This document shows, piece after piece, positions 15,220 through 23,511 of a stretch of 33,390 bases of DNA. A program made the position numbers and the translations under genes. How positions within the stretch are numbered: position 1 is the stretch's first letter; each line of letters starts with the position of its first letter. Below the pieces are notes generated by a model that did not search any database, was not told the DNA's origin, and was given only the letters and a program-made list of their open reading frames with translations. The stretch lies in the NCBI RefSeq assembly GCF_002234595.1, contig NZ_NMUL01000079.1, positions 1 to 33,390 on the forward strand, written 5' to 3'. The DNA is from Amycolatopsis vastitatis (GTDB lineage Bacteria; Actinomycetota; Actinomycetes; Mycobacteriales; Pseudonocardiaceae).

Positions 15220-16359
15220 TCAGATCTGCGGCCCCAGCGACAGCGGCGCGATGTCGGCACCGAACACGCTGCGGACCGCTTCGGCGACGATCTCGCGGTC
15301 CTCGTCGGGCGCGACACCGATGAGGTTCCCGGCGGCGGCCTTCGTGCCCAGAGCCTCGGCGATGCGGCCGAACGCGATCAGCTCACGCAGCTGCGGCGCC
15401 CATCCGATGTCGCCCTTCTCCTGCCGTAGCGCGAGGTTTTTGGCCACGCGTACCGCTTTGGGCTCGATCTTGAGTCGGGTGGCGAGGTCGTAGTCGGTGG
15501 ACACGTGGATCTGGGCGGCGAACCGGGACGACAGCGCGTCGGACAGGATGGCCCCGTGCACGCCCGGGTTGTGTCCCGCTACGACGTAGAACCCGGGGGC
15601 AGCGTTGACCACTTCGCCCTTGTTCGCCTTGACCGTGACCTGACGGCGGCCGTCCATCGCGGGGTACACCACGGCCAGCACGGGCGGCGGAATGAGGGTG
15701 GCGTCGTCGATGAACAACGCGCGACCCTCGCGCATCGCGGTCACCAGCGGGCCGTCCACGAACTTGAAACTTCCCTCCGGTGTCGGCACGTAGGAACCCA
15801 CGAAATCGTCGACAATGGTGTCGCTGTCGCCTTGCACGGTCACGATGTCGGGGAACGCTGCCTCGACGACCGACGTTTTCCCCGTCCCGGGCGGGCCGTA
15901 CATGAGCGCGGCCACCCCTGCCTTCCGCAGCCGCCGCAGCGCGGTGACGTCCGGCAGGTTCGACAGTTTGCGCGGGTGGTACATCTGCCCGTTCGGGCGG
16001 CGCACCGGACCGGTCACCACGGGCGGCTCGGCGAGGGCTGGCGGTGTGGACGGCGGCGGTGAGGTCGGCGGGGAAACGGTAGCCCTTTTCGCCGCGTCGG
16101 CGGTTTTGGGCGTCGCGCGGTAGGTGGCGGGGCTGACGCCGACGCGTTCCGCCGCGCCGTCAGCGTCCAATTTGGCCAGTGCGTTGCCAACCGCGCCGGA
16201 CGAATGGCCGAGCTTGCGTGCGATGGCCCCGGGGGTGAGTTCGGCGGTGGGTTCGCTGGCGAGCTGTTCGGCAACCCTGCGCCGAAGTTCGCCATTGCGG
16301 AGCCGGGTGGCCGCGCCGGGGGCGGCGCTCGGGGCCGGAATCGTGGCTGGGGTGGTCAT
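15220..16359 (-). CDS. CobS/MoxR-type AAA+ ATPase with N-terminal winged-helix domain
   Basis: The product is 379 residues from the ATG at 16359, with AAAGGA upstream. Residues about 22-84 form a winged helix (RKLGHSSGAVGNALAKLDADG); a Pro-rich linker follows at 85-120. The AAA+ core has Walker A GPPGTGKT at 155-162, Walker B ALFIDDA at 214-220, a sensor-1 Asn in AGHNPG at 261-266 and the arginine-finger region SSRF at 277-280. MoxR/CobS ATPases work as ring-shaped chaperones or metal-insertion motors with a VWA partner, which is the next gene. The winged helix is unusual for this family and implies DNA binding or self-regulation. The same domain type is found in the regulator at 1675-2598. 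Confidence 0.93.
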   Translation of the reverse strand: MTTPATIPAPSAAPGAATRLRNGELRRRVAEQLASEPTAELTPGAIARKLGHSSGAVGNALAKLDADGAAERVGVSPATYRATPKTADAAKRATVSPPTSPPPSTPPALAEPPVVTGPVRRPNGQMYHPRKLSNLPDVTALRRLRKAGVAALMYGPPGTGKTSVVEAAFPDIVTVQGDSDTIVDDFVGSYVPTPEGSFKFVDGPLVTAMREGRALFIDDATLIPPPVLAVVYPAMDGRRQVTVKANKGEVVNAAPGFYVVAGHNPGVHGAILSDALSSRFAAQIHVSTDYDLATRLKIEPKAVRVAKNLALRQEKGDIGWAPQLRELIAFGRIAEALGTKAAAGNLIGVAPDEDREIVAEAVRSVFGADIAPLSLGPQI

Positions 16360-16427
16360 CGTGTCGGGTCCTTTCACGGCGGGTCCCGGATGTCGGGCGG
16401 TCGCCCGGGGTTTGTGGTGTTGTTGTG

Positions 16428-16739
16428 TTACCGGGCGATACGGCCGATGACCGCTACGGTGTGTGCGGTGATGTCGACGGTGGCGGCGTCCATGACGAGG
16501 CCGCAGTTGTTGCACATATACAGCGGTTCGGGCCACTGTTCGGGGGTGGGGTCGACGCTGTTGCCGTGGCGGTCGACAAAGTCGAAGCCGTCGCCGTGGG
16601 GCGTGTTTCCGCATTCACACAACCACCGGTCGATTTCTTCGGCGGTGATGGTGGTGATGTTGACGGGCGCGAGCGTCGGCACCGTTGTGCGGGGTGCGTC
16701 CTGGTGGTTTCCGTTCATGGTGCACATAGCGGTCCCCAT
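16428..16739 (-). CDS. Small zinc-ribbon protein, first gene of the cluster
   Basis: The product is 103 residues. CECG (Cys41, Cys43) and CNNCG (Cys76, Cys79) are spaced as in a zinc ribbon, separated by a His-containing loop. The start is uncertain: the ATG at 16739 has GAGGAA but 13 bases away, while ATG codons at 16727 and 16718 are in frame, the first with GGGGA five bases upstream. There is no membrane segment. It is the first gene of the minus-strand run, 68 bases before the ATPase, so it may be a regulator or adaptor. Inverted repeats lie just upstream. Confidence 0.75.
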   Translation of the reverse strand: MGTAMCTMNGNHQDAPRTTVPTLAPVNITTITAEEIDRWLCECGNTPHGDGFDFVDRHGNSVDPTPEQWPEPLYMCNNCGLVMDAATVDITAHTVAVIGRIAR

Positions 16740-16762
16740 TCGCGTTTCGCTGATTCCTCAAA

Positions 16763-16825
16763 ACCGGGAAGTGTTTCACATCCGGTTGCGAATCTTTGGC
16801 GGTTTGACCTTTCCGGCTTCCCGGT
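16763..16825. promoter_or_regulatory. 9-bp inverted repeat upstream of the cluster
   Basis: ACCGGGAAG (16763-16771) and CTTCCCGGT (16817-16825) are exact reverse complements 45 bases apart, starting 24 bases upstream of the first gene of the cluster. The position is that expected of operators flanking a promoter. A regulator that binds them is not identified; the two winged-helix proteins in the window are candidates by inference. Confidence 0.55.
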
Positions 16826-16883
16826 GACACGACAAACGTAACTCGATCACGGGCGGCGGCGCAATAGTTTTCCCGGGCGAATT

Positions 16884-16930
16884 TCGGAAATTTGTCGGAC
16901 CGTTGCCCGACAATTGCTGCCCATTTCCGA
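16884..16930. promoter_or_regulatory. Nested inverted repeats
   Basis: Outer arms TCGGAAAT (16884-16891) and ATTTCCGA (16923-16930) enclose inner arms TTGTCGG (16892-16898) and CCGACAA (16907-16913). All four arms are perfect and directly adjacent on the left side, with a 9-base asymmetry on the right. The area is AT-rich relative to its surroundings. It could be a stacked operator, a transcript hairpin or a small replication/partition-type site. Confidence 0.6.
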
Positions 16931-17641
16931 GAATGTTTGTGCAGGTCAGGAGCTTGAGTTCGCACGTGAAACGGGAGATGCCGGCCACATATAGAGCGAC
17001 AGGAAAAGGCGAGAGGAAAAAATAGTTCTCGGAAGTCGACCACGTCGGATCGTGAGACATATGGCAGCGAGGCAGCGCCCAGAGGGTCGAGGAGTCCGTC
17101 TGACACGCGTGCGGGGCCTGATGTGTTTTCCCGCTTGCCGTCAAGCGAGTCTGGGATACCGGTGGATCCCCCTTGAGCTGGGTTGACCTGCGAAGACGGC
17201 CGCAAAGGAGGGATCCAGCTTGGGCGGATACCGGAGGACGAGGCTGATCGGCCGGGCCGGCGGCCCCACGGCTGGCAGCCACTCGCCAGGTCACCGGCGG
17301 CGCCGAGCGTCGCGGGGAACCTCGAGGTGAGAGCGGGAGGCTCGGCGCGGGTGTCGTGGTTGGCGCTGCGGTATCGTGGCGTCGTCGAGGCATGCGGCAC
17401 TCGCGCAAGAGACTCGGCGCAAACAAGCGTCGGGCTTGGCGTGGAATACTGATACGCGCCCACAGGGTTCTTTTTCTTCAGCCTCGATAGTGGTGCTGTC
17501 GCAGTCGACGCTAGCATTGATGTGGACGGGACATCAGCCTGGAATCGAGGTATTTCACTGTTCCGGATAATTGTCTTTACCGGCGCGAACCGCGCATGAT
17601 GTGGCGTCGTGTCGAGGCGTTGTCGAGAACCGTCGGGTTGC
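16931..17641. other. Gene-free region between the cluster and the Tad locus
   Basis: Frames here are open on both strands but their translations look like random high-GC sequence, with no ribosome site or family match. A stretch around 16980-17060 is A/G-rich. No tRNA, rRNA or clear terminator was found. The LysM-BTAD gene ends at 17642 without an obvious hairpin. It may contain promoters for the cluster or a non-coding RNA that I cannot recognise. Confidence 0.45.
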
Positions 17642-20596
17642 TCATTCATGAGGCCGTGGATGGGGAGGCGCGTTGACGGGGATGCCGGTGTGGCGGGCGC
17701 GCAGCGCCTCGGCGAGGTCGGCGGTGTCGGGGGTGGGTGTGGTGTCGAGTTCGGCCAGGCGGGTCTGCAGGAGGGTGAGGGTTCGGGAGATGGCGTCGTG
17801 CCGGCCGAGTGCGTGCTGCAGGCGCATGATGTCGCGGTAGAGCAGCTCGTTGTGGGGATCGAACGCACGCGCGGTCTCCAGCAGATCCAGTGTGTAGGCG
17901 GGATCGGTCTCCACCCGGGTGCGGGCGAGCGCGGCCACCGCGTCGAGCGCGTCGCGGCGGGTCGCTTCCCGGGCGGCGACCAGCCATTCGGTGTCCAGGC
18001 CGTCGGCCAGGAGTCCCCTGTGGTGCGTCACGATCGCCTCGTCGGCGTTGGCGCGCTGCTCGGGCGTGGTGGCGGTGCGGCGGCGGGTGACCGCGGCGGC
18101 GAAGCGCCAGTAGTCGACCTCCACGGCGGACGGGTCGAGCCGGTAGTGGCCGTGCTCGGCCAGCACCAGTTCGCCGACGGTGCCGTGGGTGGCGGTGTCG
18201 AGGGCGCGGCGGATCCGGGAGATCACCGTGCGCAGCACGCTGGCGGGGTTGCGGGGCGGTTCGTCGGGCCAGAGGGCATCGACGATGCCGTCGCGGGACA
18301 CCCCGCTGGGATGCACCGCCAGATACACCAGCAGTTCGAGCGGTCGGCTGCTCAACTCCCCGGACAGGTCGCGCAGCTCGGCCCCGGGCCGTCCGGGATC
18401 AGGCCGCCAGTGCAACGCCGGAGTGCCGAACACCGTCAGCACCAGCGGTGCCGGTGATTCCGGGTCCGTGTCGGCCGCCTGTGGCAGTGGGCGCAACTCG
18501 CCGCCGGGCTCGCCGGCCTCGGCGGGGCGTGGATCCGGCACCGGCGGGCCTGAGGTGATTTCCAGTCGGTTAGGACCGCCGTCGAAAGACTCAAGCTGGG
18601 ACGGCTCAGCCTTCGGCGCGGCGTGAGATTCCGCCTCGTCGCTCAGATCCCCGGCATGCTCGTGAGGCTGGGTGGTTCGCAGGAAGGCCAGCAGGTCGCG
18701 GGTGGCGGTCTCGGGAAGGGTGAAGGCGCGGGTGCCGCGCAGCGGCTCGCCGAGTCCAGGGTCGGTCGCGGAGATGATCCCGTCGGCGGTGACGTAGGCG
18801 GTCACTCCGGCGCGCCATTGGCCCAGCAGCAGCGCGGTGAGGCCGTGCTGGGCGCGGTTGTCGAGCAGCTGCTGCAGCTGCGCCTGCCGGTCCGGTTCGT
18901 CCGGCGGCGCCGCGATGAGAACGGTGGGCCGGTGTGGCTGCTGGACGTCGAGGGCGGCCAGCGCGGTGTCGAGGTCAGCAACCACAGTGACGGTGTCCGG
19001 CAGGTCCACCGCGGATGGCGGCACGCCGAGCAGGCGGGCCAGGTCGATGGTGGGCACGAGCACCGTCGGTGTCGGCCGTCCCTGCGTCCTGGAGGTGAGG
19101 ATCGTGAGCAGCAGTGCGCGGGCCGCGGCGTAGCCGCCCGGTCCGAGCAGGCCGAGGCCGTGGACGCGGGCCAGGTCGAGGGCAATCTCCGATCCCTCGC
19201 CCGCGGCGGCGTTCGTGGTCTCGCCGTCGACGCCGTCGTTGGTCGGGTCGAGGGCTATCTCCACCACCGACGGTGGGTTCCGCGGCCCGACGTCGGGTGT
19301 GGGGGCGCCGATGACGCAGCGGCTGCGACGGGCCAGCACCCGATGGTTCCCGGATCCCGTGTGCCCGGGCATGCCGGTGTCCGGTCGCGACGCGGCGTCG
19401 GATGGGGCATGCCCGTGAGGTGGCTCGTGCGGGGTCGGGTCGTCGGTCTGCTGATCGCTCGCGGCTTCCAGGTCGCTGTCTTCGTCGTGCTGCCGGGAGC
19501 GCAGGTGGGCCAGGCGCAGCTGGTAGACCACCGGTGTGGCCGGCACGTCGTCTCGTCGGCTGCTGCCGGGCCGGTAGCGCGCTCGGTGCCGCCGCCGCGC
19601 GAGCACCAGCAGGGCACTGATCGCCGCGGCCAGGCCCACACTGACGAACACCTCACCGCTGCCCCAGGTCGCCGCACCCACGGCTGGCCCGTCCGCTGCG
19701 GCGCCGTTGGCGCGCCCGCCACCAGGCGTACTGGATGCAGCAGGTTCCGACGGCGGTGGTGTCGCCGTCGTCGATGCCGCAGGTGCCGCCTCGGTGGCGG
19801 GAACCGGCGTTGTGGGTACCGGGCGCGGCGATGGAGCCGGTGGCGGGGCGGGCCGGGTGGGCGGTGAGCTGGCCTTGGGGAGGTGGAGGGTGTCGCCGGG
19901 GTGGATTCGGTTCGGGTTGGTCAGCACGCGTCCGCCGGGCTGGATGGTCCCCTGGTTGAGGGCCCAGATCTCCGGCCACCGGTCGCCGTCACCCAGGCAG
20001 CGCTGCGCGATCCGCCACAGCGAGTCGTGCACTCCGTTCTCCGGTGACCGGACCCGTTCGACCCGGGGGTCTGCCAGAGACGGGGGCTGCTGTGTGCCGG
20101 TGGGCTCGCCAGCGATCGGCGTCGTCTCGGCGGGGGCGGTCGCGACGAGGGGAGTGTGGCCGACGGGCCGGGCAGCCTCGGTCGGTGCGGCGGTGGCGGT
20201 GCGACCCAGTACGGCGATCAGCAGGGCGCCGATGAGCGCGGCCGCGACGCGCCGCACCGGCCCGCTCTGCGGACGCAGGTACGGCCATCGGGCTCCCCGG
20301 ACGACCTCGACCGCGCATGCGGCGACGTCGAGCAAGAAGACCAGCCACAGCAGCCACCCGGCGCAGGCGAGCGCATCGAGCAGGAACCTGCTCGACATCG
20401 GTGCCATCAACACCGTCCCGATCTCGTCCAGACCGGGCAGGTGGTCCGGCAACGGCCACCCGACGCCGTAGCTGAGCGCCCACGGCAGTGCGGCCACCAG
20501 CGCGGCCAGCAGCGTGGCCGCGAGCAGCCCGCGTGCCACCCGGCCGGCCATCCGCGCAACGCGCGCGATCCGCCTACGGGCAGACGGCGCCACCAT
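17642..20596 (-). CDS. Membrane protein with LysM and C-terminal BTAD transcription-activator domains
   Basis: The product is 984 residues. The ATG at 20596 overlaps the preceding stop as ATGA; a 60-residue upstream extension is rejected. Hydrophobic segments lie at about 23-44, 72-96 and 118-132. Residues 186-241 form a LysM-like domain (DSLWRIAQRCLGDGDRWPEIW...NRIHPGDTLHLP), then comes a Pro-rich stretch and another membrane segment at 317-333. The middle (440-640) is a predicted alpha/beta domain. Residues 716-822 are an OmpR/SARP-like winged helix (SSRPLELLVYLAVHP, VDALWP, RTVISRIRRALD) and 825-975 a bacterial transcriptional activation domain. LysM binds peptidoglycan; a winged helix normally binds DNA. 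Such fusions recur next to actinobacterial Tad genes. It may link wall or pilus state to signalling, which is inference. Confidence 0.9.
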   Translation of the reverse strand: MVAPSARRRIARVARMAGRVARGLLAATLLAALVAALPWALSYGVGWPLPDHLPGLDEIGTVLMAPMSSRFLLDALACAGWLLWLVFLLDVAACAVEVVRGARWPYLRPQSGPVRRVAAALIGALLIAVLGRTATAAPTEAARPVGHTPLVATAPAETTPIAGEPTGTQQPPSLADPRVERVRSPENGVHDSLWRIAQRCLGDGDRWPEIWALNQGTIQPGGRVLTNPNRIHPGDTLHLPKASSPPTRPAPPPAPSPRPVPTTPVPATEAAPAASTTATPPPSEPAASSTPGGGRANGAAADGPAVGAATWGSGEVFVSVGLAAAISALLVLARRRHRARYRPGSSRRDDVPATPVVYQLRLAHLRSRQHDEDSDLEAASDQQTDDPTPHEPPHGHAPSDAASRPDTGMPGHTGSGNHRVLARRSRCVIGAPTPDVGPRNPPSVVEIALDPTNDGVDGETTNAAAGEGSEIALDLARVHGLGLLGPGGYAAARALLLTILTSRTQGRPTPTVLVPTIDLARLLGVPPSAVDLPDTVTVVADLDTALAALDVQQPHRPTVLIAAPPDEPDRQAQLQQLLDNRAQHGLTALLLGQWRAGVTAYVTADGIISATDPGLGEPLRGTRAFTLPETATRDLLAFLRTTQPHEHAGDLSDEAESHAAPKAEPSQLESFDGGPNRLEITSGPPVPDPRPAEAGEPGGELRPLPQAADTDPESPAPLVLTVFGTPALHWRPDPGRPGAELRDLSGELSSRPLELLVYLAVHPSGVSRDGIVDALWPDEPPRNPASVLRTVISRIRRALDTATHGTVGELVLAEHGHYRLDPSAVEVDYWRFAAAVTRRRTATTPEQRANADEAIVTHHRGLLADGLDTEWLVAAREATRRDALDAVAALARTRVETDPAYTLDLLETARAFDPHNELLYRDIMRLQHALGRHDAISRTLTLLQTRLAELDTTPTPDTADLAEALRARHTGIPVNAPPHPRPHE

Positions 20597-21015
20597 CAGC
20601 TGCTCGCCGCGCCGACCGCTGTCCCGGCCGTGCCGACGGCCCCGGATACGGCCGACGGTGCAGCGGGACGCGGCTCGGCGCCCGCATCGGTGTCTGTGCG
20701 CCCGATGCCGTTCTTCTTCTCGTTCGGGCGTTTGCGTCTGCTGCCGCGAGTGGGTTTGACGGCCTGGTCGCGCCATCGGGTGAGGTCGTCGGCGGGGACA
20801 TCGGTGACTTGAGCCAGTTCGGGCACGTCGATGACGTCGGCGGCCGCGGTCAGGGCCGCGCCGACCTGGCGTTCGATCTCGCCGAGCTGATCGGCCAGCT
20901 CGGCGTGCCGGCGGGCCAGCTCTCCCACGGTGGTGGCGGCCTGCGCGCGGCGAGTGCTGCGCGCAGAGTCAGTTTCCTGCAGGCGGCGGGTGATTTCTTC
21001 GTCCGTGGTGACCAT
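20596..21015 (-). CDS. Small coiled-coil protein of the Tad locus
   Basis: The product is 139 residues. AAGGAG precedes the ATG at 21015. Residues about 5-60 are a continuous heptad-like helix (EEITRRLQETD...ELARRHAELADQLGEIERQV), and the last 50 residues are Lys/Arg then Ala/Gly-rich and probably disordered. There is no signal peptide. The stop overlaps the next start by four bases. It is likely a cytoplasmic accessory of the LysM-BTAD protein; no family name known to me. Confidence 0.8.
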   Translation of the reverse strand: MVTTDEEITRRLQETDSARSTRRAQAATTVGELARRHAELADQLGEIERQVGAALTAAADVIDVPELAQVTDVPADDLTRWRDQAVKPTRGSRRKRPNEKKNGIGRTDTDAGAEPRPAAPSAVSGAVGTAGTAVGAASS

Positions 21016-21050
21016 GCCGATTTTCTCCTTCCGTGACGGTGCTGCCGTGC

Positions 21051-21560
21051 TCAGGGTTCGATGCCTGATACTCCGAGTTGCGGGTGCGCGGAGCCGGTGG
21101 CGTGGGCGCGGATTTCGCGCACGCCGATCAGCGACAGCAGCTGGGTCGGCTGTGTGGTCGTGACGGTGACGGTCACGGTGTCGCCAGCGACCGTGACGGT
21201 GCCGGTGCCGGTGGCGCCGACACTGGCGAGGTAGCCGCGAGCGAGCGCGTCGGCCTCCACCGGAAGGAGCCGGAGCCGGCCGGTGGCACGGTAGAGGCCG
21301 AGGTCGATCGCCTGGGCGCCGGCACGGGCCGCCGACTCCGCTTGGCCGGTGACCCGGACTTTCGCCGCGAGCGCGAGCCCACCGTCAAGCCCAAGCCCCG
21401 CCAGCGCGAGAATCCCGGTCAGCAGAACGACGACGAACGCCGAGACTTGGCCGTCATCGGCCCGCCACCACACTCGCCGGCGCCACCCGGTCGGACCGCA
21501 CGTCCCCGACGCACCAGGCGGTCGAGCAGACCGTCCGACGTGACCGACGACGTGCCGCAT
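21051..21560 (-). CDS. TadG-like pilus assembly protein with N-terminal membrane segment
   Basis: The product is up to 169 residues. The core is DDGQVSAFVVVLLTGILALAG at about 35-55, the TadE/TadG-type N-terminus in which a hydrophobic helix follows a DxG motif, then AAKVRVTGQAESAARAGAQA and a beta-rich exterior domain. Tad minor pseudopilins are held in the inner membrane and help pilus assembly or secretion. The start is uncertain: ATG at 21560 overlaps the start of the opposing pseudogene; a GTG at 21473 gives a 140-residue protein more like the family. Neither has a strong ribosome site, so insertion of the pseudogene may have rebuilt the 5' end. Confidence 0.8.
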   Translation of the reverse strand: MRHVVGHVGRSARPPGASGTCGPTGWRRRVWWRADDGQVSAFVVVLLTGILALAGLGLDGGLALAAKVRVTGQAESAARAGAQAIDLGLYRATGRLRLLPVEADALARGYLASVGATGTGTVTVAGDTVTVTVTTTQPTQLLSLIGVREIRAHATGSAHPQLGVSGIEP

Positions 21561-22070
21561 CCGTCCACGCCGTGCTCGCGGGAGGACACGCTGACCGCCT
21601 GGCACGAGACCGGGCACGCCATCGTCTAGGTGCTGCAGGGCCGTTCGCTGCGGTATGTCACCCTGCGGCCCCGCGGTACCGGACGGGCCGGGTTCACCGC
21701 GGTCCGTCCGCGCCGGGTGGACTTGTCCTCGGTCGCGGTGGTCGCGCACGCCGGGCCGCTGGCCCAAGCTCGCCACGTCCTCGACACCACCGACACGGTT
21801 GAGCTGCGGCGGGAAGATCTGACGCCCGAGGACGTCACCCTCGATACCTACCTGCACGGCGGCCATGACGACCTGGCACTCATCGCGCAGGCGCGCCGCG
21901 CCTACGGGCTCGCCGCTCGCGGGGCCGACCCGTGAGCGGGCATCGCGCGGGACCTGATCGAGCAGCACTGGCCGCAGGTCGGCCACGTCGCGGCGGGACT
22001 GCTCGAGCACCGGACGCTGACCGGGCGCCAGGTCCGTGCCTACATCGAGGGCGTGGGGGCCGCGCGCTGA
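21540..22070 (+). pseudogene. Decayed M41 (FtsH-like) peptidase-type gene with two in-frame stops
   Basis: One plus-strand frame keeps continuous protein similarity but is broken by TAG at 21627-21629 and TGA at 21933-21935. From a GTG at 21540 it reads through TLTAWHETGHAIV (HETGH, the HExxH zinc site), stop, VLQGRSLRYVTLRPRGTGRAG, a middle with LAQARHVLD, stop, then RDLIEQHWPQVGHVAAGLL and a final TGA at 22068. This layout matches the small actinobacterial M41-like peptidases of plasmids and islands. Both breaks fall within conserved text, so it is a pseudogene unless stop codons are read through. It lies between, and opposite to, two Tad genes, so it probably arrived by insertion. Confidence 0.8.
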
Positions 22071-22075
22071 CTCGC

Positions 22076-22540
22076 TCATCGGGGCTCCCGGGGATGGGCT
22101 GGCGATCGGTAGGTGTCGATGACTTCGGTCGCGGTGGCCTGCATGGTCCGGCTCGCGACGCCGAGCAGCAGGGCCTGGCCGAGATCGACGGTGCACCGCA
22201 CGACGACCACGACCGTCCCGCCCGGGCTGGCCGTCGTCGTGGCGCTGGTCGACACGTCGTGGCAGACAATCCCCGCCCGCGCAAGCGCGGACGTGGCCGT
22301 ATCGCGGGCGGCAGCGGTTGCCGCGGTGGTGGTGCGTTGCTGGCTGGCGGCGCGCGCGGCCTGGTGCGCGACGTCGTCGAGGCGCAGCCGGGCGTCGACA
22401 CCGCGATGGACCACGACCGCGATGAACACCAGCAGCAGCACCAGAACCGGGGTGAGCAGCACGGCCTCGGCCGTCACCGAACCGCGGTCGCCGGCCCACC
22501 ACCGGCTCCGCGCCGTCCTCGCCGAGGCCGCTCCGGTCAC
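22076..22540 (-). CDS. TadE-like minor pilin (second copy in the locus)
   Basis: The product is 154 residues from a GTG at 22540 that overlaps the preceding stop as GTGA; the open frame further upstream is shadow. Residues about 18-45 carry DRGSVTAEAVLLTPVLVLLLVFIAVVV, the TadE signature (DxGS, Glu in the helix). Then comes an Ala/Thr-rich exterior segment with two Cys, likely a disulphide. TadE proteins are membrane-anchored pseudopilins needed for Flp-type pili. A second TadE-like gene is at 27502-28008. The stop is six bases from the opposing pseudogene. Confidence 0.85.
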   Translation of the reverse strand: MTGAASARTARSRWWAGDRGSVTAEAVLLTPVLVLLLVFIAVVVHRGVDARLRLDDVAHQAARAASQQRTTTAATAAARDTATSALARAGIVCHDVSTSATTTASPGGTVVVVVRCTVDLGQALLLGVASRTMQATATEVIDTYRSPAHPREPR

Positions 22541-23511
22541 GGCAGGCCGTCGCCAGCTCGGGCGTGTCCGGGCGACGTTCTCACGAACGGTGTGCCGAGG
22601 TGGGACCGGAGGGCTCGGCGACGTCGCGACTGGGGCGGGGTGGGCTGTTCCCAGGGGAATGGTCCGGCGTCGGTGACGTCGCGGGCCGCGGTGATGTAGG
22701 CGAACACGGCTTGGGGCAGTGTCTTTGCGGCCTCGGACAGTCGCCGCAGCTGGTCGGGGCCGGGCAGGGCGGAGAGCGTGTGTTCCGCCTGGGCGGTGAG
22801 GTCGGTGTGGCGCAGTTTGGCTTCCCAGGCGCGGGTCAGCACCAGGCAGGCATGGATGTGGCCCACGACCTCCTCCAGCGCGTCGTCGATGGCGGTCACG
22901 GCGGGGCGTGCCGCAATAGCCAGGTCGCCGACCGCGGAAGCGGGGTCGGCGGCCAGTTCCGCGGCGAGGCCGCGGGCGCCGCGCGTGCGGTCCAGGCAGC
23001 ACAACGCCTGCCACGCCACCCGATGTACCTCGGCGCACAGCGCCGGGTCGATCCAGTCTCGGGCCGGGCTGCGGTACAGCTCGTCCACGCCGGCGAACAG
23101 CGTCCCTGCCGCCGCACTCGCGGTGCCGAGGCCGCTGAAGTCGCGGCTACGGAGAAAGAACTCTCCCCGCACCCGGTCCAGACGACAGCGACGTGCCGGG
23201 CCGTGACGGTGGTCGGAGGCGATGCGACTGGCACGGTGCCAGCCGGCCAGCACGCTCCCGCTGACGGTCAGGATGCCAGCGCTCAGCGCGAGCACGGAGG
23301 CGGCGCCGTCGACGAGCACGCCCGCGAGCACGAGCAGCAGAATCCCGGCGAGTTCAGTGAGGAACAGCCACGGATACAAGGCGACGCGGACCAGTTCTCG
23401 GTGCCATTGCGTCTCGGAGACGTCGGGGTTGCGCAGCACCGAATCCGGGCCGTCCGGGAACACGGCGGGATGCACCGGTGACCCCGTCGTGCGCAGGTTC
23501 TGCTGTGTCAT
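22537..23511 (-). CDS. Two-pass membrane protein of the Tad locus
   Basis: The product is 324 residues. Two hydrophobic helices (about 45-67 and 70-90) follow a 40-residue N-terminal tail; the remaining 230 residues are helical and rich in Ala, Asp and Arg. The ATG at 23511 has AGAAAGGAA upstream. I do not recognise a named family. Translational coupling to TadE suggests it belongs to the same machine. The recombinase cassette inserts directly upstream of its ribosome site, so it has probably lost its native promoter and now depends on sequence in the cassette or on no strong promoter at all. Confidence 0.85.
   Translation of the reverse strand: MTQQNLRTTGSPVHPAVFPDGPDSVLRNPDVSETQWHRELVRVALYPWLFLTELAGILLLVLAGVLVDGAASVLALSAGILTVSGSVLAGWHRASRIASDHRHGPARRCRLDRVRGEFFLRSRDFSGLGTASAAAGTLFAGVDELYRSPARDWIDPALCAEVHRVAWQALCCLDRTRGARGLAAELAADPASAVGDLAIAARPAVTAIDDALEEVVGHIHACLVLTRAWEAKLRHTDLTAQAEHTLSALPGPDQLRRLSEAAKTLPQAVFAYITAARDVTDAGPFPWEQPTPPQSRRRRALRSHLGTPFVRTSPGHARAGDGLP

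Noticed and set aside
16776..17868. Minus-strand open frames across the gene-free region and the end of the LysM-BTAD gene
   Set aside because: No ribosome site, low-complexity text and no recognisable family.
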